Assembly (NCBI RefSeq): GCF_018063565.1 | Contig: NZ_JAGPBB010000002.1 | Location: 62,001 to 126,000, forward strand | Length of the DNA stretch: 64,000 nt | Direction: 5' to 3' | Origin: Rhodoferax sp. | GTDB taxonomy: Bacteria > Pseudomonadota > Gammaproteobacteria > Burkholderiales > Burkholderiaceae_C | Shown here: in pieces, positions 1-8,400 of the stretch | How positions within the stretch are numbered: the stretch's first letter is position 1 | Layout: every line of letters starts with the position of its first letter | Notes under the pieces: model-generated | Seen by the model: only the letters and a program-made list of their open reading frames with translations | Databases searched by the model: none | Told to the model about the DNA's origin: nothing | Program-made: the position numbers and the translations under genes

Positions 1-300
1 GCCTTGCGAATCAAAGGTGCGTCGCAGCATCAGCAGGCTGTCAGTGGCAAATCCGGCATCCTCGAGCCAGGCCAAGATCGTCTGCGTGACCTCAAACTCG
101 GCGCAAACCTCGGTGCGGGAAGCGCCCTCGCGGATCAGGTTCAAGTCGGCACGGCCACCGGTGGCCAGTTGCAATGCATCAATGAGGATCGACTTGCCAG
201 CCCCGGTTTCTCCCGTCAGTACCGTGAAGCCTGACGCCAGGTCCAGATCAAGCTCGCGCACGATGACAAAGTCGCGCAGGACAATGCGTCGCAAACTCAC
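1..300 (-). CDS. recN: DNA repair protein RecN, N-terminal part (cut by window edge)
   Basis: Only the first 100 codons are present; the gene continues beyond base 1. Translation from a GTG start at 300 gives an SMC-like ATPase head with a Walker A motif GETGAGKS at residues 30-37, preceded by the RecN-type opening [13 protein letters not shown]. RecN is a cytosolic SMC-family protein acting in double-strand-break recombination repair. The start GTG (300-298) overlaps the TGA stop of the upstream NAD kinase gene (299-297) as GTGA, which suggests translational coupling. The pairing nadK-recN is common in proteobacteria. The rest of the protein, including coiled coil and Walker B, cannot be assessed. 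Confidence 0.93.
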   Translation of the reverse strand, partial: MSLRRIVLRDFVIVRELDLDLASGFTVLTGETGAGKSILIDALQLATGGRADLNLIREGASRTEVCAEFEVTQTILAWLEDAGFATDSLLMLRRTFDSQG

Positions 301-1199
301 GTCGTGGTTACTCCCTCGTTCCAATGTAATTTTTCGCGCAAGGTGTCGTAATACGACCAACCTTTGGGGTGCAAGAACCGGACATGGTGCTTGGACTGGC
401 TGACCTCAATGCGGTCGCCGTGCATCAGCGATGCGAGAGACTGCGTATCAAAACTGGCGCTGGCATCGCGGCCGGCCACAATTTCAATGGCGATGCAGGA
501 AGTATTGGCCAGCACAATAGGGCGATTGGACAAGGTGTGAGGCGCGATCGGTGCCATCACCCAACCTGCTATCGATGGGTGCAGCAATGGACCACCAGCC
601 GACAAGGCATAGGCAGTAGACCCGGTTGAGGTGGCAATGATCAGCCCGTCCGCGCGCTGGTTGGCAACAAAATGGCCATCCACCTCCACCCGCAATTCGA
701 CCATACCCGACGCAGCGCCCCGGTTCACCACCACGTCGTTCATGGCCATGGCTTTGTATACACAATGTCCATCCCGCATGACGCGGGCGTTCATGAGGCT
801 GCGTAGGTCTTCAACATACTCACCCTGCAGCATCTTGCCCAGACTGACTGCAAAATTGCCATAGGGAATGTCGGTGATGAAGCCGAGCCGCCCTTGATTG
901 ATGCCAATCAGCGGCACACCGTACGCAGCCAGCTTTCGGCCAACACCCAACATCGTGCCATCGCCACCAACCACCAGACAAAGGTCACACTGTTGACCAA
1001 TTTGCTCCACGGTGAATTGCTGATATCCCGTCATCCCCATGTTGAGTGCGGTGTCGTGTTCCAGCACCACTTCACAACCCTGGTTGTGTAAAAAATGTGC
1101 AACCGCTTCGATCGCGCTGCGTGCGTTGGCAACCGAGGCACCGGTTGCCAGCGTTTGGTACTTGCCGACGAGGGCCACGAGCTGGAATTTGGGGTTCAT
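297..1199 (-). CDS. nadK: NAD kinase
   Basis: A 300-residue ATP-NAD kinase that phosphorylates NAD to NADP in the cytosol. The family signature GGDGTML lies near residues 78-84, followed by [12 protein letters not shown] and, further on, the [14 protein letters not shown] segment that forms the NAD site. The length fits the family (about 290-305). I chose the ATG at 1199; a TTG two codons upstream at 1205 is also open but has no better ribosome-binding site. It is the first gene of a minus-strand pair with recN (GTGA overlap) and is divergent from hrcA, with only 28 bases between the two starts. Confidence 0.95.
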   Translation of the reverse strand: MNPKFQLVALVGKYQTLATGASVANARSAIEAVAHFLHNQGCEVVLEHDTALNMGMTGYQQFTVEQIGQQCDLCLVVGGDGTMLGVGRKLAAYGVPLIGINQGRLGFITDIPYGNFAVSLGKMLQGEYVEDLRSLMNARVMRDGHCVYKAMAMNDVVVNRGAASGMVELRVEVDGHFVANQRADGLIIATSTGSTAYALSAGGPLLHPSIAGWVMAPIAPHTLSNRPIVLANTSCIAIEIVAGRDASASFDTQSLASLMHGDRIEVSQSKHHVRFLHPKGWSYYDTLREKLHWNEGVTTT

Positions 1200-1227
1200 T
1201 TTCAAATTACATCACTAAAATGAAATC

Positions 1228-2232
1228 ATGCTCGATGATCGTGCCAAGTTATTGCTGAAAGCGCTGGTAGAACGCTACATTGCCGACGGTCAACCGGTAG
1301 GTTCGCGCACCTTGTCCAGGGCGTCGGGGCTGGACCTGTCGCCGGCCACCATTCGCAATGTAATGTCTGACCTGGAGGAGTTAGGGCTGATTGTCAGTCC
1401 CCACACCTCGGCAGGCCGTATACCCACCGCGCGGGGCTATCGCCTGTTTGTCGACACCATGCTCACTGTACAACGAGGTCATTTGGGCACGCACCATCTG
1501 GCGCCTGATCAGCCACAACGGGTTATTTCAAACGCAGCCAACTTGCTGTCCAGCCTGTCGCAGTTTGTCGGGGTGGTGCTTGCACCGCGGCGAACGTCGG
1601 TGTTTCGCCACATTGAATTTCTGCGGTTATCGGAGCGGCGTTTGCTGGTGATCATTGTGTCGCCAGAAGGGGATGTGCAAAACCGCGTCATCTTTACCGA
1701 GGTGGATTACGCCCAGTCCCAACTGGTGGAGGCGGCCAATTTTCTGAATGCCAACTATGTTGGCATGGCTATCGAGCAGGTGCGTGAGCGCATCAAGGGC
1801 GAGATCGATTCGTTGCGGACCGAAATTGCAGGTCTGATGAATGCCGCTGTAGCGGCCAGCTCCGATGTGTTGAGCGAGGCGCAAGACGAGGTCATCATCT
1901 CGGGTGAGCGAAATCTATTGTCGGTCAGTGACTTTTCCAACGACATGAACCACTTGCGTCGGGCCTTTGAGCTATTTGAGCAAAAGGCGCAGTTGATGCG
2001 CCTGCTGGATGTGACCGGGCGGGCCGAAGGGGTGCGCATCTTCATCGGTGGGGAAAGCCAGGTGGTACCGTTTGAGGACCTGTCCATCGTCAGTGCGCCC
2101 TACGAGGTCGACGGCCAGGTGGTCGGCACGCTCGGCGTTATCGGGCCTACCCGCATGGCGTATGACCGGATGATCCAGATTGTCGATATCACATCCAAAC
2201 TCGTCAGCAATGCGCTGAGCCACCACAAGTAG
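1228..2232 (+). CDS. hrcA: Heat-inducible transcription repressor HrcA
   Basis: A 334-residue DNA-binding repressor of class I heat-shock genes (groE, dnaK) that normally binds CIRCE operators. The N-terminal winged helix is visible ([20 protein letters not shown] through [17 protein letters not shown]), followed by the family motif [16 protein letters not shown]. The C-terminal GAF-like part ends in the conserved region with [18 protein letters not shown]. Length is normal. The start ATG at 1228 sits 28 bases from the divergent nadK start, so the two share a very short promoter region. No CIRCE element (TTAGCACTC and its inverted copy) was seen there, so autoregulation through CIRCE is not supported. 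Confidence 0.95.
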   Translation: MLDDRAKLLLKALVERYIADGQPVGSRTLSRASGLDLSPATIRNVMSDLEELGLIVSPHTSAGRIPTARGYRLFVDTMLTVQRGHLGTHHLAPDQPQRVISNAANLLSSLSQFVGVVLAPRRTSVFRHIEFLRLSERRLLVIIVSPEGDVQNRVIFTEVDYAQSQLVEAANFLNANYVGMAIEQVRERIKGEIDSLRTEIAGLMNAAVAASSDVLSEAQDEVIISGERNLLSVSDFSNDMNHLRRAFELFEQKAQLMRLLDVTGRAEGVRIFIGGESQVVPFEDLSIVSAPYEVDGQVVGTLGVIGPTRMAYDRMIQIVDITSKLVSNALSHHK

Positions 2233-2256
2233 GCCTTTACAATCGCCAGCTCGGTT

Positions 2257-2333
2257 GGGGCGTTAGCTCAGTTGGTTAGAGCAGAGGACTCATAATCCTT
2301 TGGTCCACAGTTCAAGTCTGTGACGCCCTACCA
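2257..2333 (+). tRNA. tRNA with CAU anticodon (tRNA-Ile2 or elongator tRNA-Met)
   Basis: A 77-base cloverleaf with encoded CCA: acceptor strands GGGGCGT/ACGCCCT, D arm GCTC...GAGC, anticodon stem GAGGA/TCCTT around loop CTCATAA, variable loop TGGTC, and T arm CACAG-TTCAAGT-CTGTG. The anticodon is CAU. The CTCATAATC..TTGGTC context resembles the lysidine-modified tRNA-Ile2 type (E. coli ileX), but elongator Met is also possible. It is not an initiator, because the anticodon stem lacks the three G-C pairs. It is followed at once by a terminator. Confidence 0.93.
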
Positions 2334-2347
2334 ATATGGTAAAGGAA

Positions 2348-2378
2348 AGCCTGCTACTTAAAAACTAGCAGGCTTTTT
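2348..2378 (+). terminator. Rho-independent terminator after the CAU tRNA
   Basis: Perfect 9-bp inverted repeat AGCCTGCTA (2348-2356) and TAGCAGGCT (2366-2374) with a 9-base loop, followed by a run of T. It lies 15 bases after the tRNA CCA end and should end its transcript. Confidence 0.9.
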
Positions 2379-2775
2379 CAATCCCAGCGAATTGCTGACT
2401 TTTACAGACTCCGGTGCAGGGTTTTGTACCGATTCCAGCGCCGGGAAAGCCTCGCGGCGCGGAACGGTGTCGACATCGCCGCTTCTAAAGCGCTGTGCGT
2501 AATTGCCATGCACCATGCGAACTTTGCGCGTGAAATGGTCATGTCTTGGCCTTGGTCCGTTATCCGGTCGCAAACCATTCAATCGCTCGGCCAGTTCATG
2601 GCTGGTGACGGTAGTCGTGTCAAAGAGACTGCTCTGAGAGCAGTTCGTCGGACAGCGATGTGAACGCCGTGACCGACAATAGCTGCCCTTTGTGGTGTAG
2701 GTCAAGCGAACAGGTTGATGTCACAGAAGTACGAGCGGACAACAGGAGACCGCCAAAACTCCATTACAGTGCGTC
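2379..2775. other. Region without a confident gene
   Basis: About 400 bases between the tRNA terminator and the secreted-protein gene. A minus-strand open frame (2358-2705, 115 codons) and a plus-strand one (2424-2663, 79 codons) overlap here. The minus frame contains a short helix-turn-helix-like stretch (TVTSHELAERLN) and resembles in flavour phage regulatory Rha/antirepressor N-termini, but its stop lies inside the tRNA terminator and no family was recognised. It may be a gene remnant. Nothing else, such as an RNA or mobile-element end, was recognised. Confidence 0.4.
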
Positions 2776-3591
2776 ATGAAATTTCTACGGCTGTTGGTAT
2801 TTTTGTTCTTGTCCTACTTTCTGTCCAATGCGGCAGGGTACGCCGCGGCTCCAATTCAGGCTGTTCGTATCGGTCCGATCGATGCCGTCAAGTTCGATAT
2901 CGCGCTGATTCTTTCGTCCAATGCGGTCAAGAAATGCGCTGGGCAGTTTCGAGGACAACTCAAGGCGTATGACGTGGCGATGACAGTCGCTTTTGCGGGC
3001 AACTTAAAGTCAGCCGCCGGTGCGTGTGAGTTAAGCGCGGCTGTTCCATGGCGCGGCATTTCGGAGAAGGTTGCTCAGCAGGCGCGTGGCGACGTCTTAC
3101 ACCTCAGTTTTGTTGGGGAACTGGTCGATGGCAAGTCGATCAATACAGTGAACTGGGCGGTTGCGGCGACCAAGGCCAATCTGGTGTTGAAAGAGCCCAT
3201 GAAGGAGACGGTTAAGCGCTTTGCCAGGGCCACTGACGTTCAGGTGGGCACCATCAGCCTGCGAGACTCTACGGTAAACGCAGACATCAATGTTCAGTCA
3301 CCTTTGGGTTTTGATCTGAGGGTGCCGAAAATCTCTTGTTTGCTCGAGATTCATGGTGCCGTCGTGGCAATGGGTTCCAAGGAGTCGTTTGTATTGGCCT
3401 CTGCCGGTCGTCCAACCGCATTGCGGGTTCCGGTGACCATTGACCATAAGGCTCTGCTGTCGGCCACTGGCAACGTGATTATGCAAATGGGCAAGGTCAG
3501 CGGAAAGCTCTCGGGGTCGGTGCGAGTCCGAACGCCGAGTGGCGAAGTAGACTTTCCGATGGAGTTTCCTGTGCAGTTGAAGTTGATTTGA
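2776..3591 (+). CDS. Secreted protein with LEA-type-2/WHy-like C-terminal domain
   Basis: A 271-residue protein with a clear Sec signal peptide: MKFLRLL, a hydrophobic core, and a likely cut after GYAAA near residue 25. It should be periplasmic or outer-membrane associated. The last ~115 residues (about 155-270) show a beta-rich pattern NADINVQSPLGFDLRVPKIS...LEIHGAVVAMG...RVPVTIDHKALLSATGNV...SGSVRVRTPSGEVDFP, which resembles LEA14/water-stress WHy domains (NPNPFPLPV...LEVNG...LSG..RV.TP.G). That domain call is inference from the pattern. The first half is unrecognised and has two Cys that could pair. The gene stands alone; no operon partner is evident. Confidence 0.75.
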   Translation: MKFLRLLVFLFLSYFLSNAAGYAAAPIQAVRIGPIDAVKFDIALILSSNAVKKCAGQFRGQLKAYDVAMTVAFAGNLKSAAGACELSAAVPWRGISEKVAQQARGDVLHLSFVGELVDGKSINTVNWAVAATKANLVLKEPMKETVKRFARATDVQVGTISLRDSTVNADINVQSPLGFDLRVPKISCLLEIHGAVVAMGSKESFVLASAGRPTALRVPVTIDHKALLSATGNVIMQMGKVSGKLSGSVRVRTPSGEVDFPMEFPVQLKLI

Positions 3592-3687
3592 GACTTGCGA
3601 AAGTCAACTGCGCGTGCTCGGTGCGAGGATGTGACCCCTGCGATGTTCCACGCCTTCACTCCGAGATTTGCAATCAATGGCGTGAAA

Positions 3688-4077
3688 TCAAGTCGTCAGG
3701 GCATTCTTGAGGCGCTGGATCGCCTCTTCAACGCCCGAGGAGCATAGCGCCAGCTCCGCGTCGTCGCTAAGGTAGGTCTTCGCCAACGCATACTGCTTTT
3801 CATTGACGATTTCTGCCACAGCGCCGGTGAGCAAATGAAACTCGCGGTGATGCAGCACAAGGTCCTGGAAGGCCGGACTGTGACCATAGTGCCGATCACC
3901 CTCGGTGCACAGCCATCGACCCAGATTGCAAAGATCATCCCGGCCAATGGTGTCTGCATGGATGGGTTCCATTGCATCGACCGCAGCCAGTAACTTGTCT
4001 TTCCATTCGCGGTGCCACCGCAGTGCCTGATCCAGCATGATCACTTCGTCATCGCGGCGTTGATTGCTCTGTGCCAT
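3688..4077 (-). CDS. Stand-alone CZB (chemoreceptor zinc-binding) domain protein
   Basis: A 129-residue soluble protein composed almost wholly of a CZB domain. The expected 3-His/1-Cys zinc ligands are visible: His22 in WHREWKDKLL, Cys50 in CNLGRWLCTEG, and His77 and His81 in LHHREFH. CZB domains sense zinc or oxidants and usually sit at the end of chemoreceptors or diguanylate cyclases; here no such partner domain is attached. The gene is divergent from the small exported-peptide gene at 4286. It could act in trans on a chemoreceptor or GGDEF protein elsewhere. An internal ATG at residue 14 is a possible alternative start. Confidence 0.85.
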   Translation of the reverse strand: MAQSNQRRDDEVIMLDQALRWHREWKDKLLAAVDAMEPIHADTIGRDDLCNLGRWLCTEGDRHYGHSPAFQDLVLHHREFHLLTGAVAEIVNEKQYALAKTYLSDDAELALCSSGVEEAIQRLKNALTT

Positions 4078-4285
4078 TCGGTGATCTTAGCCCTGAATTT
4101 GGTGCTTGAACAGTCTGGTGCTGGACTTGGCCTCCACTGATTCAAAAAAAGTGTCGCGGTCCATCGGGACGTTCTGCAGTTCGTCTCCTGAATCCGCAGT
4201 TCATCGCAATCAACGTGCAATCCGGAACTAAGATACCTACATTCTCTTCAACGGGCCGTTTGGGCCGGTCAACTGGAGAGTCAAG

Positions 4286-4453
4286 ATGAACACTACCAAC
4301 CGCATTCGTTTCACTGCAATCACCGTCGCTATTGCCATTACAGCGATCGTCCAAGGAACCATGCTTTGGAGTTTTGACGCTGTCGCACAGCAGGCTACTC
4401 AGCAGCCTGAAGTTCAGGTAACGATGAAAGCTGCGACAGGCCAGAATTCATGA
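4286..4453 (+). CDS. Small exported or membrane peptide, 55 residues
   Basis: ATG at 4286 follows a good ribosome-binding site GGAGAG (4275-4280). The product starts MNTTNRIRF, then has a hydrophobic stretch (about residues 9-32: TAITVAIAITAIVQGTMLWSF) ending DAVA|QQATQQ, and a polar tail with three QQ pairs. The pattern fits a signal peptide cut near residue 36, or a single N-terminal membrane anchor. No family was recognised. The strong start signals and signal-like N-terminus support a real gene despite its size. It lies between the divergent CZB gene and the convergent riboswitch-controlled gene. Confidence 0.6.
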   Translation: MNTTNRIRFTAITVAIAITAIVQGTMLWSFDAVAQQATQQPEVQVTMKAATGQNS

Positions 4454-4555
4454 GGCTGCTGCCAGCTCATGTTGCCAACCTGCGTGGCGAGTCATTCGGG
4501 CCAGAGAATGGCTCTCTTGAAGAGTATTGGGTTGTATTGCAAAAACGCTCGGGCA

Positions 4556-5026
4556 CTAGCCTCGCGGTGCGTAAAGGAATCCCTTTTGAACGCGCCAGTC
4601 GGTGCAGATGAGATGCCCACGATTGAAAAGTCTGTTGGAGATCATTGACACAATATTGCCGTCGTCGTCATAAATGACGGTACCGTCTTTGCAGAGCATG
4701 ACAGTGTCGTCGGTCGGGATGGCGTCAAGCACCTTCGCCAAGATCATGCTGTCTCGCATTCCAACGTAAACGACGAACAGTGTGACGAGCATTCCAAGAT
4801 AGATCGCACCATCGCGCAACACCTTGCCCCACACATTGGGCACGGTTCTGGTGGTCTCAAGCGGCTCAATCCGGCTTGCGAGGTCAAAAATGTCAACGCG
4901 TTGTGAACCTGATTCGGTTTCGTCTGAGTGTTTCTTGGACGCTGGTTCGTCAGCGGACTTGGCTGTTGTTTGACCAGGCTCCGAGAGGGGAATATGGGCA
5001 CGCCCAAAGGGTTTTGTTTGCTTCAC
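4556..5026 (-). CDS. Single-pass membrane protein of unknown function, under a c-di-GMP-I riboswitch
   Basis: An unrecognised 156-residue protein if started at the GTG at 5026, which has a good upstream AAGGAA at suitable spacing. A TTG at 5047 would add seven residues. The first ~70 residues are polar and Ser/Glu/Lys rich, probably cytosolic and flexible; a single membrane segment follows (AIYLGMLVTLFVVYVGM). The C-terminal ~60 residues (DTVMLCKDGTVIYDDDGNIV...) would be periplasmic and contain two Cys that could form a disulfide. The leader carries a c-di-GMP-I aptamer ending about 60 bases upstream, so expression should follow cyclic di-GMP level. The pilY1 transcript upstream is separated by a terminator. 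Function unknown; a link to surface behaviour is inference from the riboswitch. Confidence 0.75.
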   Translation of the reverse strand: MKQTKPFGRAHIPLSEPGQTTAKSADEPASKKHSDETESGSQRVDIFDLASRIEPLETTRTVPNVWGKVLRDGAIYLGMLVTLFVVYVGMRDSMILAKVLDAIPTDDTVMLCKDGTVIYDDDGNIVSMISNRLFNRGHLICTDWRVQKGFLYAPRG

Positions 5027-5085
5027 GATGGTTCCTTGAGTTGACAAAGCAGCAACGCGAAGCAGTCAAAGCGGCGTCCAACGAA

Positions 5086-5172
5086 AGCCTGACCGGCAAC
5101 CCCGCTATCCTTTCCTAATTTAGGAATGTTGGACCGGAGGCTTTGCGTCTCTGCTTTCCAGCAGATTTGCCA
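5086..5172 (-). ncRNA. c-di-GMP-I riboswitch (GEMM-I class)
   Basis: Read on the minus strand from 5171: GGCAAA, then a hairpin TCTGCT-GGAA-AGCAGA whose loop fits a GNRA tetraloop, then the hallmark GACGCAAAGCCTCCGG, then a second hairpin TTCCTAA-A-TTAGGAA, then ATAGCGGGGTTGCCGG. Order and spacing match the GEMM-I consensus, including the tetraloop and the opposite helix that docks with it. The next feature on that strand is the membrane-protein gene starting at 5026 (or 5047). No intrinsic terminator was seen between aptamer and gene, so translational control or a distal structure is more likely than attenuation. Confidence 0.92.
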
Positions 5173-5424
5173 AAAAAAGGGGTGCATTTTAGGGTAGGCG
5201 ATTCACCGGCGCAAATCGATAGGGCGGAAAATGCGTTACGTCACGAAAGCATTACGCGTAAAAAAACCCAGCGGTTTCGACTGGGTTTTGTCCTCAGCAT
5301 CCACTGATTCGCTCAGTAGGACCGCTTTGATGCGTGACGAATGCGACTTTATCGGGCATTGCTCAGTTGGTATGTGCGCTACCGAACATTGGGGCCGGCA
5401 GCACCTTCCCTGGCAGGTGGAGAT
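5173..5424. other. Intergenic region between riboswitch and pilY1
   Basis: This stretch holds the pilY1 operon terminator (5263-5290) and the presumed promoter of the riboswitch transcript. No credible gene was seen; the open frames here are short and overlap the hairpin. Confidence 0.5.
5263..5290 (-). terminator. Terminator after the minor-pilin/pilY1 operon
   Basis: Inverted repeat AAAACCCAG (5263-5271) and CTGGGTTTT (5281-5289) with a 9-base loop. On the minus strand the hairpin is followed by a run of T (plus-strand A tract 5258-5266), as expected for an intrinsic terminator about 135 bases past the pilY1 stop. It may also work weakly on the plus strand. Confidence 0.8.
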
Positions 5425-8400
5425 CTAGAAAAAGAGCTCTCGCCAGCTGATGCGATTGGTGCCAGATGGTGGTGGTGTCAAGGGTGGTTCCACGTCGGCA
5501 CCGTTCGCACCCGTCACGTCGGTGGTTGCACCCTTGAATTTTGTTTTTGTTCCACCATAACCTGATCCGTCTGCGACGATTTCACGGACATAGGTGACCC
5601 CCACAATGCCGTTGGAGCTGAGTATTCTGCCGGGGGCTGCGGTTTGCCCGTTGTCGCCTTTGGCGTAATACACACGGGTGTTGCTGCCAGCGGTGCACAC
5701 ACCTGCCTTGGGCTCATTGGTCACAATCACCATCGTCGTTCCAACCAGGGTCAGGGGCAAATTCACACGCTCTTTGGATACCATCAAGTCAACCATCCAA
5801 CCTTTGGCGTTGTTGGCCGAACAGACCGCCGGGGTGGCACTGCATTCAAGGGTGAAGTCCGATTTGGTGATGTAGGGTTTGAGCGTTGTCCGCAGATTGC
5901 TGATGGTGGCAGCCGACGTCAAATCGTCCACGATCGCATAAACAGACTGCCTTTGTGTGTTGGATAAATCCGAGTCGCCAAGCAGTTGGCCGGTGCCCAC
6001 AAAAACGTAAGGCAGTTTGTTCCAGGTGCCGATTTCCGGTGCTGTTGTGATGGGTTGAACAACCGCACTGGCATCCTTGGCGGTAGCCATCAATTTGGCT
6101 TCATACCCGGCGGGCGCGATGAGATCATTGATGTCAAAGCGCCAGATGTTGCCAAACAGGTCACCACCGTAAGCGCGCTGAATGGTGTCGTTGATGCCCG
6201 GAAAATCCACCCAGGCGCTGACCTGTGCCAGTCCGCTCGGGTTGGCGGCGGTGCCGACACCGGTGTCAATCGAGCGAATCAGAGCACCCGACACAGCGTC
6301 CAGAACAAACAGCAGGCCCTTGCCGGTGGCATTGTTGTAGCCCGACGTCAACAGAACGACCCAAGTACCGTTCTTGAGTTTGCCAATCACGGGTTTGCCG
6401 AAACTCAGGCCGACATCGCATGCTCCACAACTGGAAGCGTCAAACTCCCACAAGCTCTTGGGTTGCAGGGGATTTGTGATGTCAAGTGCATAGAAGGCCT
6501 TGCCGCCAGCGTTGAGACCACCGACCAGAATGGTCCGCCAGCCACTTGCATTCTTGACGTCACCGACAACCGGTGTGCCATCCACGAAGAAACGATGGTT
6601 GGCTGAATAATTGTTGTCCGCCAACTGTGTCAGTTTCGGGATGACAGCGGACGGAACGTAAGCCCAGGCTTCCTTGCCGGCAAGTGCCTGATCGGCGGCG
6701 GGTGCACTGGCCGTAGGCGCGTGAAACGCGTGCAACATGCCGTCGTTGGCACCGACGTAAATCATGGGTTTGCGGGCTGACCAGGTTGACTTGAATGCAG
6801 CGTACCCTGCATCGGTGAATTGCCGGTAAGGTGCAGCGACATACTGGGGTTTCGAGTTGATGATGTCACCCAGTACAGCGTCTCGCTGGCGATAGAGCTT
6901 GCCACTGATGCCCGGCGCAAAACCCTCAAATTGTCTTTGGCCGCGGATATAGTTGACCAGGCTTTCACCCGTTGCCTGACCGACCTGACCAAGCGACATG
7001 TCCATATACTGGGTGAGCCCGGTGGCGGCAAAAAGTGCTTTGCGCGCGGTGCTCAACTGATTGGAGACAGCGGCTGTTGCGCACTTGGTGGTGTTCCAGG
7101 TGAATTCCCCCAGACTGTTGGTCGCGCTGGTGTCGCGAACATAGATGTTCCGGTCGTCGCAGGCGTTTTGAACCTGCCCATTGAGCAAAGTACGCGCCGA
7201 CCACGCTACCGTTGAGGTTGCCGCTTCGCGCGCCTGCAAGTCCCCGGTCCAGCGCCCGCTGACATAGGTTGATGCAAAGCTCAGACCTCCAACGGTGAAT
7301 CCGGCCAGATCCGAGATGGCGACGCTCGTGCCTGCGGCGACACTGGCGTCGATCGCGGCCAATGCACCGCGAATGCCAGAAACCACAGAGTCCGGATTAT
7401 TGGCACTGAAGTACTTGCCCCGGCCATTCACAGCGGTGTGCCAGAAATCATCAATGGAGCGTGGATCGTTGTACAGCTGAGCATAAGTTGCATAGTCCAG
7501 GCTGGGCTCCGGCCACCGGGGCCAGCCCAAGGTACCCAGGCGAACTTTTGAGAAATCACCGGTGATGGCGGTAGCGTAGTCTTCCTGGTAATTGAGCGTC
7601 CCAGAAACACCCAGGCCCACGACAAAAGTGGTCATGTGCTGCCAATTGGCCCGGTCGGCACCCCAACTCGTGCCAGAGGCCCGGACATCATTGATGAGGG
7701 CAGGTCGTAAATCGTTTTTGTAATAGTACTGGGCGACATCTGCCAGTGAATTGGAGCTTCCGGTGGAGAAAGTGCTGGCAACGACCACGGGAGCATGGTT
7801 CACCGTGACGTCGGCGGGCAGTGCTGGCGCCGTTGCAGAATCAATACACGCCGTCGTATAACTGGAGTTGACTGCAGTGGTCGGGCCGGTGACCGTGCCA
7901 TCCAGATAGGTACGGGTGGTGAGCGTTGTATCGGTCTTTTTCGCTTTGACGCCCGCCACCGACACTGTCCCGGTGCAAAGTGTTGCCATCCAGTTCGGAG
8001 CTGTGGCCGGAATCGGCGCACAGGCCGCGTCCACCACAGCGGCACTATCCTGATTGGCGCAGGTGGTGCCAATCCAGCCATTGCCTGCGCTCGGTGTTGG
8101 GTCGTTGACACAGGTCGCAGGGTCCACTGGCGTGGGGCCGGCGGTGGTAATCAGCGTGCAGGTGGTGTTGCCGCTGGGGGTGCAACTGCCGCCTACGGTG
8201 GTCACGGCGGTGGCAGAGCAGTTGTTGTTGGTCGAATCGGGGATGCAGTAACTGATGGTTTGGCAGTCTGTCTTGGTCGGAGGCGAACCCACATAGGCTC
8301 CGCCCGAACTGCTACAACTGGCTACCGTGCCCCAGCCGGAATCGTTCACGCTGCTGCAAGTCTGATTTCCGGAAGCCGAATACACCGTCCCTGAACAACT

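Noticed and set aside
1200..1227. CIRCE operator near hrcA
   Set aside because: The nadK-hrcA gap is only 28 bases and contains no TTAGCACTC or inverted copy.
2358..2705. 115-codon minus-strand frame as a phage regulator
   Set aside because: Ends inside the tRNA terminator, no clear ribosome-binding site and only a vague HTH resemblance; kept only as a note in the region entry.
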